DNA of 64,000 nt from CAVQAH01 sp963784195 (GTDB lineage Bacteria; Acidobacteriota; Vicinamibacteria; Vicinamibacterales; 2-12-FULL-66-21): NCBI GenBank assembly GCA_963784195.1, contig CAWARA010000015.1, forward strand, positions 310,001 to 374,000, read 5' to 3'. A model generated the notes under the pieces. It was given only the letters and a program-made list of their open reading frames with translations, ran no database searches and was not told the DNA's origin. Below, piece by piece: positions 9,468-23,011 of the stretch (its first letter is position 1; each line of letters begins with the position of its first letter). Made by a program: the position numbers and the translations under genes.

Positions 9468-10775
9468 TCATTCGTAGCGGAGAGCCTCAATCGGGTCCAG
9501 CCGGGAGGCGCGGACCGCGGGGTACATGCCGAAGAAAATACCGACCGTCGCCGAGAACGTGAAGCCCAGGGCGAAGGACCACAACGGCAGCGACACGGGG
9601 AAATTGGCGAGCTTGTTGACGACGAGGCCGATGCCGCTGCCGAACAGGATGCCGAGCAGCCCGCCCACCGACGTCAAGAAGACCGCCTCGAGGAGAAACT
9701 GGACCAGGATTTCACGGCGGCGCGCGCCAATCGCCTTCCGGATGCCGATCTCGCGGGTACGCTCAGTCACGGAAATGGTCATGATCGCCATGACGCCGAT
9801 GCCGCCGACCAGCAACGCGATGGACGAGATCACAACGAGCGCCAGCGCGACGGCCTGGGTGAGCTGATCGACGATCTTCATCACCGCGTCGGACGTCAAC
9901 GATGTCGAAGTCGTTTTCTTCGTCGAGCTGCAGGCGATGGCGGCTGCGCATCACATCCTCGATCTCCCGAATGACCTGGTCGCTCTTGACGCCCGCTCTG
10001 GGGACGACCGTGATCGTCAGGAACCGTGTCAGGATGCCGCGAATGACCGGCGACCGGAAAAGCTTCTCGTAAGTCGTCAGGGGAATGACCGCGAACTCGT
10101 CGGGATTGCCGAGCGGGCTCGGCCGCTTGCCCAGGGTGCCGACGACGGTGAACTCCGTCGAGCCGATCCGGACGCGCTTGCCGATCGGATCGAGATTTGG
10201 AAACAACGTCGAGGCCGGCGCATAGCCGAGCACGACGACGGCCCGACGATGCGAGACCTCGTAGTCGCTGAAGAACCGGCCGTTCTCCAGGACGATATAG
10301 TTCGTTTCGGCGAAGTTCGCGCTGGCGCCCATGACCATCATTTGCTTGGTGGACTGATTGCCATAGGTGATGCGCTGGGGTTGGGATCCCGGGCCACCAC
10401 CAAGCTGCAGCCCCACCATGGCCACCGAGGGGGCCCCCTTCACGATCGCTTTGGCGTCCTCCTCGGACAGGTTGGGGCGCTTCACCAACTCGAGAAAACT
10501 GCGTCCGCTGGCAAAGCTGCCCATGCCGAACTTCTGCAGGTAGACCGTGTCGGAGCCCATCTGCCGGATCAGCTGGTACATCTGATCCCCGAAACCGCGG
10601 ATCAGGGACGTCATCGCGACGATCGACGTCACGCCGATCACCACGCCGAGAATCGTCAGCGCGGAGCGCAGCTTGTTGGCGCGCAACGTATCGAACGCCA
10701 TGGTCAGGATCTCGGCGAAGAGACCTGCCCGAAGCGAGCCGCTGCGCCGGGGCGTTGTGTCGGCGGCCTCGGCGC

Positions 10776-10779
<4 letters not shown>
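9468..10779 (-). CDS. MacB-type ABC transporter permease (frameshift near 9905)
   Basis: Inner-membrane permease of the MacB/FtsX family without an ATPase domain. It starts MSAEAADTTPRRSGSLRAG, has a first membrane helix (LRSALTILGVVIGVTSIVAM), a periplasmic MacB-PCD domain with VVVLGYAPASTLFPNLDPIGKRVRIG in pieces, and three C-terminal helices with LLVGGIGVMAIM, RTREIGIRKAIGARRREIL and RASRLDPIEALRYE. The C-terminal 143 residues lie in the +1 frame; the join falls at ATCGTTGACG, where skipping one G gives FDILTSDAVMKIV. The start overlaps the upstream permease stop (ATGA). Likely exports small molecules or lipoproteins with the adjacent adaptor. Confidence 0.87.
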
Positions 10780-12000
<1,221 letters not shown>

Positions 12001-12004
<4 letters not shown>

Positions 12005-13348
12005 GGCCGCCGCGCCGGTGTGGCCGCCGCGACCTTGATTGCGTCGCCGTCGGCGAGATTGCGCACGGAGTTGAAGGGTCCGACAACGACTTTGTCTCCC
12101 TCCTTCAACCCGGAGAGCACTTCGAAGTACTTGTCACCGGCGATCCCGGTCTTTACCGGAACGAACTCGACGGCCGTGTCGCGAGCGATGAAAACGCCTT
12201 CCTCTTCCTTGCGCTGCTGTCCTTTCGGCAGTTCCTCGGCAGACGCACTCGGTGATCCCGGGGCGCCGCGGGCGGTCCTCCTTCTTTGGACGGACGATCT
12301 GCCCTTTCTCGTCGTAGATGAGCTCGCGCACGGCGAGCGCCTGGATCGGCACGGCGACGACGTTGTCGCGGACGGCGGTCGTAATTTCCGCGGTGCACGT
12401 GAAGCCGGGCCGCACCTCCGGGATCTCTGAATCCAGCGTGACGACGACTTTGAAGTTCGTGGCCTGCGTGCTCTGTGCCGCTGGCTGGCCGGCTGCCTGA
12501 ATCGGGCTGTTGCCGATCTCGGTGACCTTGCCGGTGAATGGTTTCCCCGGCAACGCATCGATCGTGATCTTCGCCCGCTGGCCGATCTGAATGGTCGGAA
12601 TATCGGTCTCGTCCACATCGACTTCAGCCTGAATCACTGACATGTCGGCGATGGTGAGCAACACCGTGCCGGCGTTGTTCATCGTGCCGACGACGACGGT
12701 TTCGCCTTCCTCGATGTTGCGCCGGGTGACGATGCCGTCGATGGGCGATTCGATGCGGACCTTGCTCAGATCGAAGCGCGCGCTTTCCGCGGTCGCGCTC
12801 TCCTGCTGCATCCGCAGCTCCTGCGTCTTGACCTGCTGTTCCTGCGACCGCAGGTCCGCCTGCCGGATCTTCAGTTCGTGCTCGCTCTTTTCGAGCAGCT
12901 CGCGCGTCGTCAGGCCGCCCTTCGAGAGTTCCTGCTGGCGCTTCAGGTTCTCTTCAGCCTGCTTGACCGCGACCCGCGCGCTTTCGAGCGAGAGGCGCAG
13001 CTGTTCCATCTGCGACTTCGCCGCCGCCAGCGAGGCTTCGGTTCGCTGCACCGCCGTCCGCAGGTTGCGCGGATCGATCTGCAGCAGGAACTGATCGCGC
13101 TTCACCCGATCGCCTTCGTTGACCGCCAGGTTGGTGACGCGGCCCTGGGTATCGGCGCTGATGTTGACCGACCGGGTCGGCTGGATCTTGCCCGATGCCG
13201 AAACCAGCGCCTCGAGGTTCTGCTTCTTGACCGTCTCGGTGTTGACGGTGACACCCTCGGTTCGCTTGAACCTGAGGTTCGCGAACGCGATGGCGCCAAG
13301 AGCGATCAATACGCCAACGCCGATGAGGATTTTCTTCTTCCGACTCAA
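12001..13348 (-). CDS. HlyD/MacA-type periplasmic adaptor (frameshift near 12268)
   Basis: Membrane-fusion protein that would link the two permeases to an outer-membrane channel. It starts with a TTG (LSRKKKILIGVGVLI) overlapping the stop of the Yip1 gene, has one N-terminal membrane helix (residues 5-22), a first beta-barrel/lipoyl half (SGKIQPTRSVNISADTQGRV), a long alpha hairpin rich in Gln and Glu (residues 70-190), the second lipoyl half (IESPIDGIVTRRNIEEGETV) and a C-terminal barrel. The final about 85 residues (SPSASAEELPKGQQRKEEEG, FVPVKTGIAGDKYFEVLSGLKEGD) are in the +1 frame after CGCCCCGGGATC. It resembles MacA. Confidence 0.88.
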
Positions 13349-14085
13349 TTGCTCCCTCCGAAGCTGCTCTTGACCAGGGCGATGCACACGGCGATGACGG
13401 CATAGAACACAAACAGGGCGATCGCGATCGGCTGCGTCCGCCGCTTGTAGAGCACGCCCAGGCCGATCGCCAGCACGATGACGTACCACACCATGAACAG
13501 GTCGATGGTGCCCAGCAGGGATCCCGCAAATGAGTTTTCATCCAGCATGGGCAATAGCACGGCTAGATTCGTCTTGCCGGACATGCTCCCTGCCATGTAG
13601 TTCAGCGGCGCTGTGAACAGCTGCGCCAGCGCAGATATGACGCCCGCGTGAACGACCACGGTGAACAGCTGCTTGAACGTGGACGAGCCGCCCATGATGG
13701 CGTTGAACACGACGAACAGGATTCCGCTAATGATCAGGGCGAAAATCGGCGAGACAATCATGACGCCGAAGAATGTCGTGTATGCCGCGAACGACATCCC
13801 TTGCTCCATGCGGGCGTACTGCGCCTCGTCGACCTTCATCCCGAACGACTCCATCTGGTGCACCTGCTGGTCGAGCGCAGCCTGCCGGCCCCATTCTGTG
13901 AACATGGGGAACGACGTGCAGCAGGCGACGATGAGCGTTGTCAGCAGGAACATCCCAAGCCACTTCGGGTGGGCCACGACGGCCTGGAACGTCGCCTTCG
14001 GCGACGTGATGATGCCGATGAATCGCGACAAGAGCCCCTGCGCTGGCACAGAGGTCGCCCCGGACGGTGTGGAGGTGTCAGTCAT
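13345..14085 (-). CDS. Yip1-family integral membrane protein
   Basis: A 246-residue membrane protein with about five hydrophobic helices (WLGMFLLTTLIVACCTSF, FGVMIVSPIFALIISGILF, TVVVHAGVISALAQLF, DLFMVWYVIVLAIGLGVLY, IAIALFVFYAVIAVCIALV). The N-terminal segment RFIGIITSPKATFQAVVAHP is typical of the bacterial Yip1 domain (PF04893). Function in bacteria is not established. It is first in a tightly overlapping operon with the adaptor and two permeases, which suggests a role around the same exporter. The start ATG at 14085 is preceded by about 200 nt with no clear gene. Confidence 0.75.
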   Translation of the reverse strand: MTDTSTPSGATSVPAQGLLSRFIGIITSPKATFQAVVAHPKWLGMFLLTTLIVACCTSFPMFTEWGRQAALDQQVHQMESFGMKVDEAQYARMEQGMSFAAYTTFFGVMIVSPIFALIISGILFVVFNAIMGGSSTFKQLFTVVVHAGVISALAQLFTAPLNYMAGSMSGKTNLAVLLPMLDENSFAGSLLGTIDLFMVWYVIVLAIGLGVLYKRRTQPIAIALFVFYAVIAVCIALVKSSFGGSN

Positions 14086-14291
14086 AGAGGTCGTGGAAAA
14101 AGCTGGCCTGTGGCGAGCGCGGTTGCGCCCATATGGTCTTGGCCAATTGTACCGGAATAATACGACGGATCGGCTGCGGAAGTTTCGTTTCTGGAGCCGG
14201 GGAAGTCCCTGCTCTGCCTATGGTTTAGGGATGGATGCCGGGACGGATCGAGGACAGGGGTGAGCCAGCCTGTACGCTAAGCTCACTCTCC

Positions 14292-15272
14292 ATGAGACGG
14301 TGCGCGTTCGGCGGGGTTCTGGTCGTGGCGTTTTTGGCATTTTCGCGTCCGGTGGCGGCCCAGGGTTTTGAAGTCCTCGGGACCCGGGCCCAGGGTATGG
14401 GGGGCGCATTCGTAGCCGTTGCCGACGACGCCTCCGCGACGTATTGGAACCCGGCCGGGCTCGCCATGGGTGCCTACTTCAGCCTGCTGCTCGACTACAG
14501 CACGGCCAAGGCGGAACCGGATGACCCGGCGCGCGCCGGCTCGCGTTCGGGGTCGACGGTCGCCTTCGGGCTTCCGGCTCTCGGCCTTTCCTATTACCGC
14601 CTGCGGATGACCACCCTGACCGAGGTGCCCGACGACGATGACACCGTCAGGCTGCAAACGCTCATCACCCACCACACCGGCGCGACGCTCGTGCAGTCGA
14701 TCACCGACCACATCGCCGTCGGCGCAACCCTCAAGCTCGTACGCGGAATCGCGGCGACCGGTCTCGCTCCCGCCGCCGATCGGGACGACCTGCTCGATGA
14801 GGCCAGCGACGTGGTGGGATCCGCTTCGAACAAGTTCGACGCCGACATCGGCGTGATCGCCACGACCGGCCACCTTCGCGCCGGACTCACGGTGCGCAAC
14901 GTCGTCGAAAACGACTTCGATGGGCCGGGCGGCCCGATCGAATTGAAGCGCCTTTTCCGGGCCGGCGTCGCGCTGACGCTGGCGGAAGGGGTGCTCGTCG
15001 CCGCGGACTTCGATCTCGATCGCGTGCCGGGCACCGTCGGTGAGGAGCGCAACATCGCCGTCGGGGCCGAAGCGCGACTCCTGCAACGCCTCTACCTCCG
15101 CTCGGGTTTCCGCGTAAACACCCTCGGCGACGAACCAGCCGGCGCGCGCCCCGTCGTCAGCGTCGGGGGCAGCTATGCCGTTTTCGGTTCGATGATCGTC
15201 GACGGCCAGGCCACACTTGGTTCAGAGTCCGGCGACCGCGGGTGGGGGGTTGGGGCGCGGGTCGTCTTCTGA
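14292..15272 (+). CDS. TraF/PorV-like outer-membrane beta-barrel protein
   Basis: A 326-residue exported protein. The start MRRCAFGGVLVVAFLAFSR is followed by a hydrophobic signal peptide and a likely cleavage site after VAAQG. The motif GTRAQGMGGAFVAVADDASA then TYWNPAGLA is characteristic of the TraF-like (PF13729) and PorV/UPF0164 barrel families. The rest alternates polar and hydrophobic residues as in beta strands and ends in an aromatic residue (GVGARVVF), a typical outer-membrane signal. Function is unknown; possible roles are transport or a secretion accessory role. It is flanked by unrelated genes and probably stands alone. Confidence 0.72.
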   Translation: MRRCAFGGVLVVAFLAFSRPVAAQGFEVLGTRAQGMGGAFVAVADDASATYWNPAGLAMGAYFSLLLDYSTAKAEPDDPARAGSRSGSTVAFGLPALGLSYYRLRMTTLTEVPDDDDTVRLQTLITHHTGATLVQSITDHIAVGATLKLVRGIAATGLAPAADRDDLLDEASDVVGSASNKFDADIGVIATTGHLRAGLTVRNVVENDFDGPGGPIELKRLFRAGVALTLAEGVLVAADFDLDRVPGTVGEERNIAVGAEARLLQRLYLRSGFRVNTLGDEPAGARPVVSVGGSYAVFGSMIVDGQATLGSESGDRGWGVGARVVF

Positions 15273-15279
15273 TCGAGTC

Positions 15280-15366
15280 CGTAGTTCGTGGCTCGTAGCT
15301 CGTAGCTCGTAAAACTTCTCGTTGCGAGGGTCTACGAGCGACGAACCACGGACCACGGACCACGGC
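15280..15366. repeat. Inverted array of 7-nt units (CTCGTAG ... ACCACGG)
   Basis: Just after the barrel gene, units read TTCGTGG, CTCGTAG, CTCGTAG, CTCGTAA, then a spacer, then CTACGAG, CGACGAA, CCACGGA, CCACGGA, CCACGG. The second half is broadly the reverse complement of the first, so a long imperfect hairpin is possible. The same family is at 51983-52105 and 6424-6535. The rest of the 310-nt gap up to pilB contains the palindrome at 15439 and no gene. Confidence 0.65.
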
Positions 15367-15438
15367 ATGGATCTATACACATCTGCAAACTATCCATTTG
15401 CCGCTGCCTTGAAGGCCCGTTTCTGCCAGCTCAGCCCT

Positions 15439-15453
15439 TGACAAAATTTGTCA
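15439..15453. promoter_or_regulatory. Palindromic operator candidate upstream of pilB (TGACAAAATTTGTCA)
   Basis: A perfect 15-nt inverted repeat lies 130 nt before the pilB start. It is in the same sequence context (TTGACA...TTGTCAG) as the site at 23012-23026 upstream of pilA. The overlapping TTGACA followed after 18 nt by AAACTA could also act as a weak sigma-70 promoter. The most likely ligand is the NtrC-type regulator PilR; this is an inference from shared position and sequence. Confidence 0.5.
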
Positions 15454-15582
15454 GCTTCTCCAAACTATCTCCCTCCCCAAGCAGCAAGGCGTCCCGCGCC
15501 GTCGGACACGCGGGTCGACGTGCGTTCGAGTGGAACGTGCGTTGGCTGTCGTGCACCGCGCACAAACCGTCAAGAGACAACG

Positions 15583-17388
<1,806 letters not shown>

Positions 17389-17391
17389 CGT

Positions 17392-18510
17392 ATGGCAACC
17401 CTACCCGAACTGCTCAAGACGCTCGTCGAATTCGGCGGCTCCGACCTGCACATCACGACGCAGACGCCGCCGCAAATCAGGCTGCACGGGAAGCTGCAGG
17501 TGCTCGATCTGCCGCAGCTCGGTCCGGCTGAAACGAAGACATTGGCCTACAGCGTGCTCACCGATGCCCAGAAGAAGCGGTTCGAGGAGACGCTCGAGCT
17601 CGACTTCTCGTTCGGCATCCGCGGCATCGCGCGCTTCCGCTGCAACGTCTTCAACCAGCGCGGCGCCGTCGCCGCCGTCTACCGCGTCATCCCCGAAAAC
17701 ATCAAGGGCTTCCACGAGCTCGGTCTTCCCGAGGTCATCGGCACGCTTGCCGATCGGCCACGAGGGCTCGTGTTGATTACCGGGCCGACGGGTAGCGGCA
17801 AGTCGACGACGCTGGCGGCGATGATCGACAAGATCAACACGGAGCGCCGCGAGCACATTCTGACGATCGAGGATCCGATCGAGTACATCCACCCGCACAA
17901 GGGGTGCATCGTCAACCAGCGCGAGGTGCACGCCGACACGCACGGCTTTGCCTCGGCACTGCGTTCCGCATTGCGCGAGGATCCGGACATCGTCCTCATC
18001 GGCGAGCTCCGCGATCTGGAGACGATCGAAAACGCGCTGCGCATCGCCGAAACGGGCCACCTCACGTTCGCGACGCTGCACACCAACTCGGCAGCGCAGA
18101 CGATCAACCGCATCATCGACGTCTTCCCGTCGCACCAGCAGGGGCAGATCCGGACGCAGCTGTCGCTGGTGCTCGAAGGCATCGTCTGCCAGACGCTGTT
18201 GCCGAAAGCCGACGGACAGGGACGGGTGGTCAGCCTCGAAATCATGATCCCCACGGCTGCCATCCGTAATCTGATTCGCGACGACAAGGTCCATCAGATC
18301 TATTCGACGATGCAGGCGGGGCAGGAAAAGCTGGGGATGCAGACGATGAACCAGAGCCTGGCGACGCTGTACCAGCGGCGATTGATCACGCTGGACGCCG
18401 CGCTCGGCGCATCGTCGATCAAGGACGAGCTCCAGCAGATGATCGACCGCGGCACGGGTGTCGTCGCGGGGGCGGGAATGAATCGGGTCGGAGGGCAGCC
18501 GCGCCGCTGA
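17392..18510 (+). CDS. pilT: Type IV pilus retraction ATPase PilT
   Basis: PilT powers pilus retraction in twitching motility. The 372-residue protein begins MATLPELLKTLVEFGGSDLH, which includes the conserved SDLHIT element. Walker A GPTGSGKS is at 131-138, the Asp box reads TIEDPIEYIH, Walker B IVLIGELRD and the His box TGHLTFATLHTNSAAQTI. The C-terminal AIRNLIRDDKVHQI matches the AIRNLIRE retraction motif of PilT. There is no zinc site, consistent with PilT. A GC-rich inverted repeat spans the stop codon (18497-18520). Confidence 0.96.
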   Translation: MATLPELLKTLVEFGGSDLHITTQTPPQIRLHGKLQVLDLPQLGPAETKTLAYSVLTDAQKKRFEETLELDFSFGIRGIARFRCNVFNQRGAVAAVYRVIPENIKGFHELGLPEVIGTLADRPRGLVLITGPTGSGKSTTLAAMIDKINTERREHILTIEDPIEYIHPHKGCIVNQREVHADTHGFASALRSALREDPDIVLIGELRDLETIENALRIAETGHLTFATLHTNSAAQTINRIIDVFPSHQQGQIRTQLSLVLEGIVCQTLLPKADGQGRVVSLEIMIPTAAIRNLIRDDKVHQIYSTMQAGQEKLGMQTMNQSLATLYQRRLITLDAALGASSIKDELQQMIDRGTGVVAGAGMNRVGGQPRR

Positions 18511-18541
18511 CGCGGCGCCACTGCAAGATTAGAGAGACCTT

Positions 18542-19756
18542 ATGCCTACTTTTGCCTTCTCAGGGCGGACACGGACGGGGCAGTCGATCACCGGCGAGCG
18601 TGTCGCCGACTCCATGGACGGGGCGATGGCCGTGCTCCGGCGCGAGCAGATCGTCGTCACCAAGATCGATCCGACGAAAGCCAAGGCGGAAGCAAAAGCC
18701 AAGGCGCCAAAGAGCAAGTCCGTCCCTTCCAAGAACCTCGCCATCTTCACCCGTCAGTTCTCGGTCATGATCGACGCCGGCCTGCCGCTGGTCCAGTGTC
18801 TGGACATCCTCGGCAAGCAGGAGCCGAACAAGAACTTCTCGGCGGTGATCCTCAAGGTCCGCGAGGACGTCGAGGCGGGCGCCGCGCTCGCCGACAGCAT
18901 GAAGCGCCACCCGAAAACGTTCGACGCGCTCTACTCGAACATGATCGCGGCTGGCGAGGCGGGCGGCATCCTCGACACGATTCTCAAGCGGCTGGCGACC
19001 TACATCGAGAAGAACGTCAAGCTGAAGGGTGACGTGAAGTCGGCGATGATTTACCCGGTCGCCGTTATCGTAATCGCGACCCTGGTCGTCGGCGCCATCC
19101 TCTGGAAGGTCATCCCGACCTTCGCCTCCCTGTTCGCCGGCCTGGGGGCCCAGCTGCCGCTGCCCACCCGGGTCGTCATGGCCGCCAGCGACATCGTCGT
19201 CGCCTGGGGCTGGCTGATGCTGATCAGCGTGGGGCTGGCGGGTTGGATGGTGAAGCGCTACTACGACACCGAAGCCGGGCGGCGCCTGATTGACAAGGTG
19301 ATGCTCAAGACACCCGTCCTCGGCAACATCATCCGCAAGGTCTCCGTCGCGCGATTCTGCCGCACGCTTTCCACCCTGCTGGCGTCGGGCGTTCCCATCC
19401 TGGACGGCCTGGACATCACGGCGCGGACGTCCGGCAACGCGATTATCGAGGACGCCATTCTCTTGACCCGTGCCGGAATCGAGCGCGGCGAGACCATCTC
19501 GGGGCCGCTCAGAGAAACCAACGTCTTCCCGTCGATGGTCGTCCAAATGATCAACGTCGGCGAAACGACCGGCGCGCTCGACGCAATGCTGTCCAAGATT
19601 GCCGACTTCTACGAAGAGGAAGTGGACGCCGCGGTGGCCGGCATGCTGACGCTGCTCGAGCCGATCATGATCGCGTTCCTCGGCGTCGTCGTTGGCGGCA
19701 TCGTCATCGCGATGTACATGCCGATCTTCGACCTGATCAACAAGTTGACGGGGTGA
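18542..19756 (+). CDS. pilC: Type IV pilus inner-membrane platform protein PilC
   Basis: PilC is the polytopic platform that couples PilB/PilT to pilin insertion. The 404-residue protein begins MPTFAFSGRTRTGQSITGER and contains two GspF domains: the first around FTRQFSVMIDAGLPLVQCLDIL (in parts, residues 62-83) with AANMIAAGEAGGILD-like sequence, the second around ARFCRTLSTLLASGVPILDGL. Three membrane helices lie at about 170-190, 215-235 and 375-398 (MIAFLGVVVGGIVIAMYMPIF). Length is typical. pilS starts one base after its stop. Confidence 0.95.
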   Translation: MPTFAFSGRTRTGQSITGERVADSMDGAMAVLRREQIVVTKIDPTKAKAEAKAKAPKSKSVPSKNLAIFTRQFSVMIDAGLPLVQCLDILGKQEPNKNFSAVILKVREDVEAGAALADSMKRHPKTFDALYSNMIAAGEAGGILDTILKRLATYIEKNVKLKGDVKSAMIYPVAVIVIATLVVGAILWKVIPTFASLFAGLGAQLPLPTRVVMAASDIVVAWGWLMLISVGLAGWMVKRYYDTEAGRRLIDKVMLKTPVLGNIIRKVSVARFCRTLSTLLASGVPILDGLDITARTSGNAIIEDAILLTRAGIERGETISGPLRETNVFPSMVVQMINVGETTGALDAMLSKIADFYEEEVDAAVAGMLTLLEPIMIAFLGVVVGGIVIAMYMPIFDLINKLTG

Positions 19757-19757
19757 C

Positions 19758-21435
19758 GTGGCGGTCGAGCTTCGTCGAAGACTTCTCTGGCTGATTGGCT
19801 GCCGCGCGGCAGCCGTGACGGTCCTGCTCGGCTCGGCGATTGTGATCCAGATTCACTCGCCGGGCGCGCTGCCCGTCGATCCGTTCTTTTTCCTGATCGG
19901 CCTGACCTATACGCTCACGGCGGTGTATTCGCTGCTGCTGAGGCAGGCGGAGCAGCACCGCTGGATCGTCGACGTTCAGCTCGGCCTCGACGTGCTCATC
20001 GTGTCGGCGGTCGTGCACATGACCGGGGGTGTCGCGAGCTCGTTCTCGACGCTCTACATGCTGCCGATCATCGCGGCGAGCACCATCCAGTCGCTGCGCG
20101 GCGGGTTGATGATCGGGGTGCTCAGCTCGGTGATCTACAGCGGGCTGGTGTGGGCGCAATATTCGGGGCCGCCGCCGATGTCGGTCGTGACCGGCGCCGA
20201 GATCCTGCCGCCGGAGCGGGTCGCGCTCTATACCGTCGGCCTGAACGTTTTCGGCTTCATCGCCGTCGCCTCGTTGAGCGGATATCTGGCCGAAGGCCTG
20301 CGCCGAGCCGGCCAGGAGCTGGAAGAGGCATCCAACCAGATTGCCGACCTTCAGGCGTTCAGCGAATACGCGATCAACAGTCTGGCGAGCGGGCTGCTGA
20401 CCACCGACCTCGCCGGCCGCGTGCTGACGTTCAACCGCGCCGCGGAGACGATCACGGGAATTCCGGCCCGCTACGCCGTCGGACGCAGCGCATTCGAAAT
20501 TCTCCAGCTGCCGCCCGAGTGTTCGGCCTTGTTCGGGCCGAGGGAGCAGCGGCCGCCGTTACCTCGCGTCGAGTACCGACTACCGGCAGGCGGACGGCCG
20601 GCAGATCGAGCTCGGCATCAGCACCGCCATTCTGATCACGCCGCGCGGCGAGAGCGGGTTCGTGATCACGTTCCAGGACGTCACCGACGCGCGGAAGCAC
20701 GAGCGCGAGGCACGAATCCAGCAGCGCCTGGCGGCAGTGGGAGAGATGGCAGCAGGGATCGCACACGAGATTCGAAACCCGCTGGCGTCGATGTCCGGTT
20801 CGATTCAGATCCTGCGCCAGGAACTGCCGCTGACCGGCGAACAGGCACAGCTGATGGATATCGTGATGCGCGAGTCCGAGCGGCTGAACGAGACGATCAA
20901 GAGCTTCCTGGCCTATGCGCGGCCGCAGCGTCAGTCTGCCGCGAGGCTCGACCTGCGCAAGGCGGTGACGGACACGGCAACGCTGCTGCAGAACAGCCCC
21001 GAGCTGCACGAGACGCACGACATGAAGCTGGAGGTACCCGACGAGCCGGTCTGGTGCACGGCCGACGAAGGGCAAATGAGGCAGATTGTGTGGAACCTCG
21101 CGACCAACGGGCTTCGAGCCATGCCCGAGGGGGGCCGCCTGACGCTGGCCGTTTCCACCGTGTCCGGCGACAGAGAAGCGCCCGGCGAGGCGCTCATCGT
21201 CGTGAGCGACGAGGGCGTCGGCATACCATCCGACCAGCTCGAGGGCATTCTTCAACCATTTCGCGGCGGGTTTTCGCGCGGGACCGGGCTCGGACTCTCC
21301 ATCGTCCACCGCATTGTCAGCGACTATGGCGGTGAGCTTCAGGTGACGTCCCAACCAGGCCACGGCACCAGCGTGACCGTGAAGCTTCCGCTCGCGCCGC
21401 GGCCTGCCGAAACGCACGCGGCGCTGACGAACTGA
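19758..21435 (+). CDS. pilS: Two-component sensor histidine kinase PilS (frameshift near 20550)
   Basis: PilS senses pilin levels in the membrane and controls PilR. The N-terminal half has about six membrane helices (LLWLIGCRAAAVTVLLGSAI onward), then a PAS domain (YAINSLASGLLTTDLAGRVL). The second half, in the +1 frame, has the His box MAAGIAHEIRNPLASMSGS with the phospho-acceptor His near residue 336 and the ATPase N, G1 and G2 boxes (NLATNGLRAM, VVSDEGVGI, GTGLGLSIVHRI). The frame change lies at about 20530-20575; dropping one G in TACCGACTACC gives a smooth VEYHYRQADGRQIELG. Co-transcribed with pilR. Confidence 0.92.
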
Positions 21436-21438
21436 CCT

Positions 21439-22866
21439 ATGGCCACTGAGGTGCGAACACCGAATCGGTCGGCTGCGGAAGCTCCCCCTCGAGTCCTCGT
21501 CGTCGACGACGAGCGGTCGATGCGGGAGCTCCTGACGATCGTGTTGCGCCGCGACGGCTACGAGGTGCTTCTGGCCGAGAACGGGGCGGTCGCGGTCGAC
21601 CTGCTGAAACGCGAACGCGTCGACATCCTGATCACCGATATCCGCATGCCGCAGATGAGCGGCGTGGACGTGCTCAGGGAAGCCAAGAAGATCGACCCCG
21701 AGATCATCAGCATCGTGATGACGGCGTTCGCGTCGACCGACACCGCCGTCGAAGCCCTGCGCCTTGGCGCGGCCGACTACGTGCACAAGTCGCCCGGCGC
21801 CGCCAACGAAGTCAGGCTGCGTGTCCGAAAAGAGATGGAGCGCCGCCAGCTGCAGCGAGAGAACGTGCTGCTGAAGCGCGCCCTCCAGACGGCGCATTCG
21901 TTCTCCAACATCATCGGGCGCAGCGAGCCGATGCTCGCGGTGTTCCAGCTGATCGAGACGATTGCTCCAACGAGCAGCACGGTGCTGATTACCGGCGAAT
22001 CGGGCACCGGCAAGGAGCTGGTGGCGCGGGCCATCCATTTCCATTCGCTGCGCAAAGACAAACCGTTCGTAGCGGTGAACTGCGGCGCGTTGTCGGAGAC
22101 GCTGCTCGATTCGGAATTGTTCGGACACATGCGCGGCGCGTTCACGGGCGCCGACACGAACAAGAAAGGGCTGATCGAAGTCGCCGAAAAGGGCACGATC
22201 TTCCTCGACGAGATCGGCGAGATGAGCCCGCTCGTTCAGGTCAAGCTGCTGCGCGTGCTCCAGGAGCGGCGTTTCAGGCGGCTTGGAGGGACCGAGGAGG
22301 TCGAAGCGGACATCAGGGTCATCGCCGCCACCAACCGCGATTTGTCGAAGATGGTGGCCGCGGGCGAGTTCCGCGAGGATCTCTTCTACCGGATCAACGT
22401 CATCCCCATGCGTTTGCCTGCCCTGCGCGAACGCGTCGAGGACATCCCGTTCCTCGCGGAGCACTTCGTCACCCGGTTCGCCGAGCAGATGGGGAAGGGG
22501 ATCAACGGCATCTCGGGCGACGCGCTGGCCTGTCTGAAAGCCTACCCGTGGCCGGGCAACATCCGAGAACTCGAAAATGCCGTCGAACGGGCCGTGGCGC
22601 TCGAGCGCACCCCGAAGATCCTTGCGGAGAGCCTGCCCGAGCAGGTCCGCGAGACTGCGCCCATCCAGCTCCCGGTGAACGTGCAGCCAGGCGAAGGTTT
22701 CCCCGAAGGGGGAATCGACCTGGAACAGCACGTCCAGCACATCGAGCGGGAGTACATCGCCGAAGCCCTCCGCCGCGCAGGCGGTGTCAAGGTCAAGGCC
22801 GCCGAGCTCCTCGGCATGAGCTTCCGGTCGTTCCGGTATTACATGAAGAAATACAATCTCAAATGA
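21439..22866 (+). CDS. pilR: Sigma-54-dependent response regulator PilR
   Basis: NtrC-family activator, 475 residues, 3 nt after pilS. The receiver domain has the acidic pair DDE near residue 23 and the phospho-acceptor Asp67 (LITDIRMPQMSG). The AAA+ domain has Walker A GESGTGKE, the sigma-54-contacting loop GAFTGA, Walker B (GTIFLDEIGEM) and the arginine-finger region (FREDLFYRINVIPMRLP). A Fis-type helix-turn-helix closes the protein (EALRRAGGVKVKAAELLGMSF). Position between pilS and pilA and the sigma-54 promoter before pilA fit a pilA activator. Confidence 0.95.
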   Translation: MATEVRTPNRSAAEAPPRVLVVDDERSMRELLTIVLRRDGYEVLLAENGAVAVDLLKRERVDILITDIRMPQMSGVDVLREAKKIDPEIISIVMTAFASTDTAVEALRLGAADYVHKSPGAANEVRLRVRKEMERRQLQRENVLLKRALQTAHSFSNIIGRSEPMLAVFQLIETIAPTSSTVLITGESGTGKELVARAIHFHSLRKDKPFVAVNCGALSETLLDSELFGHMRGAFTGADTNKKGLIEVAEKGTIFLDEIGEMSPLVQVKLLRVLQERRFRRLGGTEEVEADIRVIAATNRDLSKMVAAGEFREDLFYRINVIPMRLPALRERVEDIPFLAEHFVTRFAEQMGKGINGISGDALACLKAYPWPGNIRELENAVERAVALERTPKILAESLPEQVRETAPIQLPVNVQPGEGFPEGGIDLEQHVQHIEREYIAEALRRAGGVKVKAAELLGMSFRSFRYYMKKYNLK

Positions 22867-23011
22867 CTTGCAGATGGGCGCTTGGAGCGCGTCGCTCTTT
22901 GCTTCGGAGAGCCGCGGTCACGAGACGAGCTAGAACGCGCGGCTGGGAGGCTTGCGCGCTCAACTTACGGTGTATATATAAGGGTGATCGACAATTACTG
23001 CCGGTGCCGGT

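Noticed and set aside
15531..15548. Sigma-54 promoter candidate before pilB (TGGAAC...TTGGC)
   Set aside because: The -12 element has GG where the invariant GC is needed at the 10-nt spacing.
18497..18520. GC-rich hairpin at the end of pilT as a terminator
   Set aside because: It spans the stop codon and has no T run, and pilC follows 31 nt later in the same operon.
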